A DNA stretch of 15,017 bases from UBA6019 sp035535055. Its GTDB lineage: Bacteria; Chloroflexota; Dormibacteria; Dormibacterales; Dormibacteraceae. Positions 6,917 to 12,728 of the stretch are shown in pieces. Position 1 is the first letter of the stretch, and every line of letters begins with the position of its first letter. A program made the position numbers and the translations under genes. The notes beneath the pieces were generated by a model. That model did no database searches and had not been told where the DNA came from. It saw nothing but the letters and a program-made list of their open reading frames with translations. The DNA lies in contig DATLQT010000060.1 of assembly GCA_035535055.1 (NCBI GenBank), forward strand, positions 1 to 15,017, read 5' to 3'.

Positions 6917-8060
6917 CGCGGCGGGCCGCGAGCGGGCGCGGCCGGCCTTCGCCTTCTCCGCCTTCCTGGTCATGGGCGTCTTCGACGGGACGCTGGGCGT
7001 CGCCTGGCCCTCGATGCGGGTCGAGCTGCACCAGCCGCTGGACGCGCTCGGCCTGCTGCTGATCTACTCCACGGCGGGCTTCCTGCTGGTCAACCTCCTG
7101 CTGAACCCGGTCATCGACCGGCTCGGCGTCAGGGGCGCGCTCACCGCCGGCAGCGGGCTCTTCGTGGTGGCGCAGCTGCTGATCGGGCTCGGCCCCTGGC
7201 CGGGGGTCGTCCTCGGGGCGGTGATCTGGGGCGTCGCCTCGGGGCTCGTCAACGCCGCCATCAACGTCTACTCGACGGTCCGGATGAGCGGCGCGGCGAT
7301 GCAGGTGCTGCACGGGCTCTGGGGCGTGGGGACGCTGTTGGGGCCGCTGCTGGTGACGGCCTCGCTTGTCAGCGGGCACAGCTGGCGCCCACCGATCGTG
7401 CTCGCCGCCGGCGGCGAGCTGGTCCTGCTGGCGTGGGTGCTGGCCGGCCCGGCCTGGCCCGATCCGCGGCGCAACCGGCTCGGCGCGCCGCCCTTCCGGC
7501 TCAGCGCGCCGCTGGTCTTGGGCCTGGCCGCCTTCTTCCTCTACACGGCTGCTGAGTGGACCGGCGGTCAGTGGTCCTTCACCGTCCTGACCGAGAGCCG
7601 GGGTTTTTCGACCGCCGCGGCGGGGCTGGTCGTCAGCTCCTACTGGACCGGTCTCACCGCCGGGCGCTTGCTCTCGGGCGTGGCCGGCCTGCGCTTCACG
7701 ACCGAGCGGCTGCTGGCCGCCGGTGTCGCGCTGGCGATGGCGGCCGCCGCCGGCTTCTGGCTCTATCCCGCCTGGTCCGCCCTCGAACTGCCGCTCCTGG
7801 GGCTCGGCCTGGCGCCCATCTACCCGGCCCTCATGAAGCTGACCCTGCAGCGGGTGCCGGAGGCGACGGTGGGCCTGGCGGTCGGCCTCCAGACGGCGAG
7901 CGGCGGCCTCGGCTCCGCCCTCGCACCGGCGGGAGTCGGCCTGGCGATGCAGCGCTTGGGACTCCCCCTGCTCGGTCCCCTGATCTTCGCTCTGACGGTC
8001 CTGACCGCGGCCGCCGGCCTGGTCGCCCAGATCCCCCGGCCGAGGTCGCGGGAGTCTTAG
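6888..8060 (+). CDS. Major facilitator superfamily permease (YbjJ/FucP-like)
   Basis: This 390-residue protein is almost entirely hydrophobic helices, about 12 by eye, with a short basic N-terminus (RERARPA at 14-20). The first helix carries MGVFDGTLGVAWPSMR. The loop between helices 2 and 3 has a partial MFS motif A (NPVIDRLGVR, 73-82). GLVNAAINVYSTV followed by LHGLWGVGTLLGPLL (His142) resembles the YbjJ/FucP branch. The substrate is unknown. The TTG start at 6888 overlaps the end of glyS by 29 bases; no other start precedes the first helix. The next gene begins on the base after its stop. This overlap suggests it is co-transcribed with glyS, though a functional link to tRNA charging is not implied. 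Confidence 0.85.
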   Translation: MSTPFGRASSAAGRERARPAFAFSAFLVMGVFDGTLGVAWPSMRVELHQPLDALGLLLIYSTAGFLLVNLLLNPVIDRLGVRGALTAGSGLFVVAQLLIGLGPWPGVVLGAVIWGVASGLVNAAINVYSTVRMSGAAMQVLHGLWGVGTLLGPLLVTASLVSGHSWRPPIVLAAGGELVLLAWVLAGPAWPDPRRNRLGAPPFRLSAPLVLGLAAFFLYTAAEWTGGQWSFTVLTESRGFSTAAAGLVVSSYWTGLTAGRLLSGVAGLRFTTERLLAAGVALAMAAAAGFWLYPAWSALELPLLGLGLAPIYPALMKLTLQRVPEATVGLAVGLQTASGGLGSALAPAGVGLAMQRLGLPLLGPLIFALTVLTAAAGLVAQIPRPRSRES

Positions 8061-8549
8061 GTGACTAGACTCCTCCGCTTTTGGTGGGTGGGCCTGGTCG
8101 CGCTCGCCGTCCTGGCCGGTGTCGGCATCGCCTTCGGTCCCCACGGGCTCTTGGCGGGCGCCTCGCTGGGGGCGAGCCCCGAGCCCTGCTCGCCGGCGCC
8201 CTGCGCGGCGCCCCACGGGTTCGAGGTGGACGTTGTGGGCGTCAAGGTCGCCGGCGGCGTGGTGGAGGTCCAGGTCGGCTTCAAGAACCACACCCCCGAG
8301 GGCTTTGGCGCCGGCAACTACCGCCCGACGCTGCCCTCTGACTTCCAGCTGCAGACGGCCGCCGGCGGTCGGGTCCGGCCCAGCTTCGGCGGGGGCTGCA
8401 CCGATTGGGGCGAGATCCACGTGGTCCGAGGCTCGACGGCCGGTCCCCTGAACCTCTGCTTCAGGGCGGGCACGGCCGCCGGCGCGCAGCTGATCTGGGC
8501 GCCCGACCTCGGCATCCTCTTCAGCGAGGTGGCGGTCCCTCTCTCCTAG
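8061..8549 (+). CDS. Small membrane-anchored or secreted Ig-like (DUF4352-like) protein
   Basis: This 162-residue protein starts with GTG directly after the MFS stop, with GGGAG 6 nt upstream. RLLRFWWVGLVALAVLAGVG (3-22) is a signal anchor or signal peptide; there is no lipobox. From about residue 53 the sequence alternates as beta strands (EVDVVGVKVAGGVVEVQVGF, KN, then FQLQTAAGGRV), as in the extracellular Ig-like DUF4352 domains that follow an N-terminal lipid or membrane anchor. The assignment is by pattern and moderate. Four cysteines (43, 48, 113, 133) could make two disulfides outside the cell. Its stop codon shares a CTAG palindrome with the convergent pentapeptide gene. Function is unknown; zero spacing to the permease suggests co-expression. 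Confidence 0.65.
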   Translation: MTRLLRFWWVGLVALAVLAGVGIAFGPHGLLAGASLGASPEPCSPAPCAAPHGFEVDVVGVKVAGGVVEVQVGFKNHTPEGFGAGNYRPTLPSDFQLQTAAGGRVRPSFGGGCTDWGEIHVVRGSTAGPLNLCFRAGTAAGAQLIWAPDLGILFSEVAVPLS

Positions 8550-9583
8550 GCCGGGTGCCGGCCGAAGAGCCGTCCCAATAGGCCCGGCGGGCGCTCGGCG
8601 CAGGTGGCCAGCGCGCGCTCGACCATCTCGACCGCGAATTCGCCCTCCGCTGCGGGCAGGCCGCGGCGGATGTCGTCGAGGTTCAGGTGCCCCCAGTCCC
8701 GGCCCCGGGGAAGCCAGCGCAGCTCGTGCTCGGCGCGGGTGGCGAGCCGCTGGGCGCCGATCCGGCCGCCCGCCGAGGCGGCGTCTTGGCGGACCGCCAG
8801 GAGAACGCAGCGCAGGTCGGGCAGCAGCAGCTGGGCGCCGGCGGACGGCAGACGGACCCGTTTCAGCAAGAGCTGGTCGAAGGAGACCTCCTCCAGGCGC
8901 GCGGCGCCGAGGTCGCAGTCGCGAAGGCAGTCGGGGTCGGGGCGGGCGGTCCGGCCCAGGGCCGGATCGACGGCCATGGACTCGGCCCGGAAGCGGACGT
9001 CGGAGAGCGCCCCGGCGAAATGGCAGCGGTCGAAGACGGTGTGGTTGAAGTCGCAGTCGGCGATGGTCGCGTCGCCGAACTCGCACCCCGAAAAGGCGGC
9101 GCAGTCGGCGCTCACCTTGCGCAGGCGGGCTCCGCTGAAGTCGCAACCCACAAAGCGGGTGCCGGGCCCGAAGACCGCGTCGCCGAGGTCGGCGCCGTTG
9201 AAGGCGCAGCGCTCGAACCGGGTCTCGGTGCTGCGCAGGTCCGGCAGGGTGGCCTGGTCGAAGCGGCAGTCGGCGACCACCGCCGACGCCAAGCGGAGGT
9301 GGGGGAGGTAGGAGTCGCCAAGGTGCACCCAGGAGAGGCGGATGGCCCCCAGGTTCAGGGATTCGCCGACGCGTTCGAGCACCCGCCCCATACCCATCCC
9401 GGCCCAGTGGCGGAGCGCCTCCGGCTCGGGCACCACGATGCCCCGCAGGTCCACCCGCCGGTCCAAGTTGGGAAAGCCGACCTCGACCGGCCGGTGGCCG
9501 GAGAGCAGGGCGGCCATGATCGCGGCGACGGTTCGCCGTCCCTGCCCGGTCTCCCAGCGGGTGCGAAGGGCGCTGTTGGTCAT
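8546..9583 (-). CDS. Pentapeptide-repeat protein with cysteine ladder
   Basis: This 345-residue protein has no signal peptide or clear membrane helix. Residues about 85-200 are pentapeptide repeats of the A(D/N)LxX type (for example FNGADLGDAVF and FSGARL), which fold as a right-handed four-sided beta-helix with 20 residues per turn. C-x-F occurs at 106, 126, 147, 167 and 187, one per turn, plus C177 on the opposite face. After a break at about 200-215, a short repeat run (CDLGAARLEEVSF) resumes. The tail (about 255-345) is helical and charged and ends RLFGRHPA. Some family members mimic DNA and protect gyrase (Qnr/MfpA), but this one has only about five or six turns and unrelated flanks, so I do not assign that role. 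Its ATG overlaps the cupin stop (ATGA), so the two are translated together. Confidence 0.8.
   Translation of the reverse strand: MTNSALRTRWETGQGRRTVAAIMAALLSGHRPVEVGFPNLDRRVDLRGIVVPEPEALRHWAGMGMGRVLERVGESLNLGAIRLSWVHLGDSYLPHLRLASAVVADCRFDQATLPDLRSTETRFERCAFNGADLGDAVFGPGTRFVGCDFSGARLRKVSADCAAFSGCEFGDATIADCDFNHTVFDRCHFAGALSDVRFRAESMAVDPALGRTARPDPDCLRDCDLGAARLEEVSFDQLLLKRVRLPSAGAQLLLPDLRCVLLAVRQDAASAGGRIGAQRLATRAEHELRWLPRGRDWGHLNLDDIRRGLPAAEGEFAVEMVERALATCAERPPGLLGRLFGRHPA
8549..8563. terminator. Perfect hairpin at the convergent gene end
   Basis: GGCCGG-GTG-CCGGCC is a perfect 6-bp stem with a 3-base loop, beginning on the last base of the plus-strand TAG stop and lying in the last codons of the convergent pentapeptide gene. 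Neither strand has a T-run after it. Its position suits a bidirectional, T-tract-free terminator, but GC-rich coding sequence could also give it by chance. Confidence 0.35.
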
Positions 9584-9945
9584 GGCCGGTATTGCCGGGG
9601 GTGCTCAACCATCAGCGTGACCATCGGCGACCCCGCGGTCCAGAGCCGGTGCGGCCGCTGCGCCGGCCAGTTGACCCGCTGCCCGGCGCGGATCTCCGCC
9701 TCCCGCCCAGCCACCGAGGTGAAGCCGCTGCCCTCCAGGCAGACGACCTCGGTCTCGTGGTCGGCCTGGTGTTCATTGATGGTCGCGTCGGGTCCGAAGC
9801 GGAGCATGGCCACCGACAGTTCGGATTCGGCGACGAAAACCCTGCCCTCGACGTTGCGGCAACCGGGCGCGTTGAGCGGCGTCCACTCGCCCCTGGGTAC
9901 GGGGAGCACCTCGGGCCCCGACTCCCCGCGGCCGAACAGCGGCAT
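9580..9945 (-). CDS. Small cupin-domain protein
   Basis: This 121-residue single-domain cupin has a strand-rich pattern. Cupin motif 1 reads FGPDATINEHQADHETE with LEGSG after it. Motif 2 reads AGQRVNWPAQRPHRL (G88, P94, H99). The usual metal site is H-x-H-x(3-4)-E; here A61 replaces the second His and T65 falls at the usual Glu, while H63, E64 and E66 are nearby. A metal may bind through H59, H63, E64 or E66 and H99, or not at all. Such proteins are often small sensors or enzymes with unknown ligands. It is the first gene of the minus-strand pair, with the pentapeptide gene coupled by ATGA, and is divergent from ppdK across only 43 bases. Confidence 0.8.
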   Translation of the reverse strand: MPLFGRGESGPEVLPVPRGEWTPLNAPGCRNVEGRVFVAESELSVAMLRFGPDATINEHQADHETEVVCLEGSGFTSVAGREAEIRAGQRVNWPAQRPHRLWTAGSPMVTLMVEHPRQYRP

Positions 9946-9947
9946 TC

Positions 9948-9963
9948 ACCGCACCCTACCGCA
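9948..9963. repeat. Direct repeat ACCGCA x2 in the cupin/ppdK divergent region
   Basis: ACCGCA occurs at 9948-9953 and 9958-9963, exactly 10 bases apart (TGCGGT on the minus strand), bracketing the cupin -10 candidate. One helical turn spacing could suit a regulator binding one DNA face; six bases can repeat by chance. Confidence 0.25.
9953..9958 (-). promoter_or_regulatory. Candidate leaderless -10 box (TAGGGT) for the cupin gene
   Basis: TAGGGT on the minus strand ends 7 nt before the cupin ATG at 9945, the distance at which transcription would start on or next to the A of ATG. There is no Shine-Dalgarno site in the 7-nt gap, which fits a leaderless RNA. Confidence 0.4.
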
Positions 9964-9972
9964 AGGGGGGTC

Positions 9973-9978
9973 CAAACT
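9973..9978 (+). promoter_or_regulatory. Candidate -10 box (CAAACT) for ppdK
   Basis: CAAACT lies 10 nt before the ppdK ATG and would give a leader of a few bases; TAGGCA at 9978-9983 is an alternative. On the other strand the same site reads TAGTTT, so divergent promoters may overlap. No ribosome-binding site precedes the ATG. Confidence 0.27.
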
Positions 9979-9988
9979 AGGCACTGAA

Positions 9989-12658
9989 ATGGCGCAGACA
10001 ACCGCAACAAAGTGGGTTTACCTCTTCCGGGAAGGGTCCGGCGACCAGAAGGACCTCCTCGGCGGCAAGGGCGCAGGGGTCGCCGAGATGACGCGGGCGG
10101 GCATGCCGGTGCCCCCCGGCTTCACCATCAGCACCGAGGCCTGCCGGCAGTACTACGCGGACGCCAAGAAGTTTCCCGAGGGCCTGTGGGAACAGGCGCA
10201 GGCCGCCCTCAAGGACGTCGAGAAGGCGACCGGCAAGGGCTTTGGCGACCCCGACCACCCGCTCCTGGTCAGCGTCCGCTCGGGCGCCAAGTTCTCGATG
10301 CCCGGGATGATGGACACCGTCCTGAACCTCGGCCTCAACCCCGACACCCTGGGAGGCCTCCAGCGCCTGACCGGCGACGAGCGCTTCGCCCTCGACTCCT
10401 ATCGCCGCTTCGTCCAGATGTTCGGCAAGATCGTCAAGGGGATCAACGGGGACCTCTTCGAGGAGGCCCTGAGCGGCGCCCGCAAGCTGGCCGGGGTGAA
10501 GACCGACGCCGAGCTCGATCCCGCCCACCTGCGCCAGGTGGTCGAGGTCTTCAAGGAGATCTACCGCAAGCACACCGGCGAGGCCTTCCCCGACGACCCG
10601 ATGATCCAGCTGCGCGCAGCCATCGAGGCTGTCTTCAGCTCCTGGAACACCGACCGCGCCGTCGCCTACCGGCGCGCCGAGAAGATCCCCGACGACCTCG
10701 GCACCGCGGTCAACGTCCAGACCATGGTCTTCGGCAACATGGGCGACGACTCCGGCACCGGCGTCGCCTTCACCCGCAACCCCATCAACGGGACCAAAGA
10801 GCTCTACGGCGACTATTTGGCCAACGCCCAGGGCGAGGACGTCGTCGCCGGCATCCGGCAGACCGAGCGGATCTCGGGCCTCAAGAGGCGGATGCCCGAC
10901 GTCTACAAGCAGTTCACCGAGTACGCCGAAAAGCTCGAGGCGCATTACAAAGACGTCCAGGACCTCGAGTTCACCATCGAGCGGGGCAAGCTCTACATGC
11001 TCCAGACCCGGAACGCCAAGCGGACCGGCGAGGCGGCCGTGAAGCTGGCCATCGCGATGGAGAAGGAGGGCGTCATCTCCAAGCGGGAGGCGGTGGCCCG
11101 CGTCGAGCCGCGCCAGCTGGAGCAGCTGCTGCACCCGCGGGTGGACCCCAACGCCAAGGAGAAGCCGATCGGCAAGGGCGTGCCCGCCTCGCCCGGCGCC
11201 GCCACCGGGCTGGCCGTCTTCGACGCCGACACCGCCGAGGAGTGGGGCAAGGACGGCAAGGCGGTGATCCTGGTCCGGGTCGAGACCAACCCCTCAGACG
11301 TCCACGGCATGATCGCCGCCCGGGGCATCCTCACCTCCACCGGCGGCACCGCGTCACACGCGGCGCTGGTCGCCCGGGGCATGGGCCGGCCCTGCATCGT
11401 CGGCGCCAACGAGATCGAGGTCGACCTCCGCGAGCGAACCTTTAGCTCCAACGGGACGACCATCAAGCAGGGCGAGGAGATCACCATCGACGGCACCACC
11501 GGCAACGTCTTCAAGGGCCTGGTGACCACCATCGAGCCCAAGCCCTCGGCCGAGTTCAAGCTGCTGCTGGGCTGGGCGGACGAGATCCGCCGGCTCGAGG
11601 TCTGGGCCAACGGCGACTACCCGCGCGACGCCGAGAAGGCGCGCGAGCTGGGCGCCCAGGGCATCGGGCTCTGCCGCACCGAGCACATGTTCATGGAGGA
11701 GGAGCGGCTGCCGATCGTGCAGGCGATGATCCTTTCCGAGACCACGGAGGAGCGCGAGAAGTACCTGGCCGAGCTGCTGCCGCTGCAGCGCTCCGACTTC
11801 GAGGGGATCCTTCGCGCGATGAAGGGGCTGCCGGTCGTGATCCGGCTCATCGACCCGCCGCTGCACGAGTTCTTGCCCAACAAAGAGGACTTGGTCCGCC
11901 AGACCACGGAGCTGCGGATCACCAAGAAGAAGCCCAAGAAGCTCAAGAAGCTGGAGAAGCTCCTCGCCCGCGTCGAGCAGCTGTCAGAGGCGAACCCGAT
12001 GCTCGGCCTGCGGGGCGTGCGGCTGTCGATCCTCTACCCCGAGATCACCCGGATGCAGGTGCGGGCGATCATGGAGGCCGCCTGCGACCTCAAGAAGAAG
12101 GGGGTCGACGCGCGGCCCGAGATCATGATCCCGCTGGTCGGCCACGTCAACGAGCTGCGCTCGGTGAAGGCAGAGCTGGAGCCGGTCGCCCAAAAGGTCC
12201 AGGAGGAGAAGGGCGTCAAGGTCCACTACAAGTTCGGGACCATGATCGAGATTCCCCGAGCGGCCCTGACCGCCGGCGAGATCGCCGAGCACGCCGAGTT
12301 CTTCAGCTTCGGCACCAACGACCTGACCCAGACCACCTTCGGCTTCTCCCGCGATGACGCCGAGGGCAAGTTCATCGGCCGCTACCTGGAGCAGAAGATC
12401 CTGCCCCGCAACCCCTTCGAGACCATCGACTCGGGGGGCGTGGCGCGGCTCATGGGGATGGCCGTGAAGGAGGGCCGGGCGACCCGCAAGAACCTCGAGG
12501 TGGGGATCTGCGGTGAGCACGGCGGCGACCCCGAGTCGATCAAGATCTGCCACGACCTGGGCCTCGACTACGTCTCCTGCAGCCCCTACCGGGTGCCGGT
12601 GGCGCGGCTCGCAGCGGCCCAGGCGGCGATGTCCGAAAAGGGCGCCAGCACCGTCTAA
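9989..12658 (+). CDS. ppdK: Pyruvate, phosphate dikinase
   Basis: PPDK interconverts pyruvate + ATP + Pi and PEP + AMP + PPi, at the node between glycolysis and gluconeogenesis. The frame is open much farther upstream, but that part is antisense to the cupin and pentapeptide genes; ATG 9989 starts the conserved MAQTTATKWVYLF and gives 889 residues, the family's usual size. The ATP-grasp half shows LLGGKGAGVAEM, VPPGFTIST and SVRSGAKFSMPGMMDTVLN (95-113). The phosphohistidine domain has STGGTASHAALVARG with catalytic His457. The PEP/pyruvate TIM barrel follows, with the linker RRLEVWANGDYP, GLCRTEHMF, FGTNDLTQTTFGFSRDD and GICGEHGGDP with the acid-base Cys841. Residue 455, where regulated PPDKs carry the phosphorylated Thr (MTSHA), is Ala. 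No PPDK regulatory protein gene is adjacent. dnaG follows after 70 bases. Confidence 0.95.
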   Translation: MAQTTATKWVYLFREGSGDQKDLLGGKGAGVAEMTRAGMPVPPGFTISTEACRQYYADAKKFPEGLWEQAQAALKDVEKATGKGFGDPDHPLLVSVRSGAKFSMPGMMDTVLNLGLNPDTLGGLQRLTGDERFALDSYRRFVQMFGKIVKGINGDLFEEALSGARKLAGVKTDAELDPAHLRQVVEVFKEIYRKHTGEAFPDDPMIQLRAAIEAVFSSWNTDRAVAYRRAEKIPDDLGTAVNVQTMVFGNMGDDSGTGVAFTRNPINGTKELYGDYLANAQGEDVVAGIRQTERISGLKRRMPDVYKQFTEYAEKLEAHYKDVQDLEFTIERGKLYMLQTRNAKRTGEAAVKLAIAMEKEGVISKREAVARVEPRQLEQLLHPRVDPNAKEKPIGKGVPASPGAATGLAVFDADTAEEWGKDGKAVILVRVETNPSDVHGMIAARGILTSTGGTASHAALVARGMGRPCIVGANEIEVDLRERTFSSNGTTIKQGEEITIDGTTGNVFKGLVTTIEPKPSAEFKLLLGWADEIRRLEVWANGDYPRDAEKARELGAQGIGLCRTEHMFMEEERLPIVQAMILSETTEEREKYLAELLPLQRSDFEGILRAMKGLPVVIRLIDPPLHEFLPNKEDLVRQTTELRITKKKPKKLKKLEKLLARVEQLSEANPMLGLRGVRLSILYPEITRMQVRAIMEAACDLKKKGVDARPEIMIPLVGHVNELRSVKAELEPVAQKVQEEKGVKVHYKFGTMIEIPRAALTAGEIAEHAEFFSFGTNDLTQTTFGFSRDDAEGKFIGRYLEQKILPRNPFETIDSGGVARLMGMAVKEGRATRKNLEVGICGEHGGDPESIKICHDLGLDYVSCSPYRVPVARLAAAQAAMSEKGASTV

Positions 12659-12674
12659 AAGAAGGCTCCGCCTA

Positions 12675-12700
12675 AGACCGCCGGCCTTTACCGGCAGTCT
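12675..12700 (+). terminator. Hairpin between ppdK and dnaG, no T-tract
   Basis: AGACCGCCGG, loop CCTTTA, CCGGCAGTCT: a 10-bp stem with one C-A mismatch, 17 nt after the ppdK stop. No T-run follows. It may end or attenuate ppdK transcription, or protect the 3' end of the ppdK RNA. The dnaG -10 candidate begins 14 nt downstream. Confidence 0.5.
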
Positions 12701-12714
12701 CCGGGCGGCGTCGC

Positions 12715-12720
12715 TAGAGT
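12715..12720 (+). promoter_or_regulatory. Candidate leaderless -10 box (TAGAGT) for dnaG
   Basis: TAGAGT ends 8 nt before the dnaG ATG at 12729, so transcription would begin on or next to the ATG. No Shine-Dalgarno site lies in the gap (CCTTCGGA). No -35 match is evident. Confidence 0.4.
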
Positions 12721-12728
12721 CCTTCGGA

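Noticed and set aside
8546..9583. Pentapeptide protein as a Qnr/MfpA-type quinolone-resistance factor
   Set aside because: The repeat part is only about five or six turns, is interrupted, and has long unrelated flanks; nothing specific to Qnr or MfpA is visible.
6834..9608. Minus-strand open frame of 924 codons
   Set aside because: It is Arg/Gly/Pro-rich, runs opposite the MFS and Ig-like genes, and covers the pentapeptide gene in a wrong frame.
8687..9988. Upstream in-frame extension of ppdK
   Set aside because: The translation is low-complexity and antisense to the cupin and pentapeptide genes. PPDK homology starts at ATG 9989 and gives the normal length.
12513..12728. Upstream in-frame extension of dnaG
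   Set aside because: It overlaps the conserved C-terminus of PPDK in another frame, and the primase N-terminus begins at 12729.
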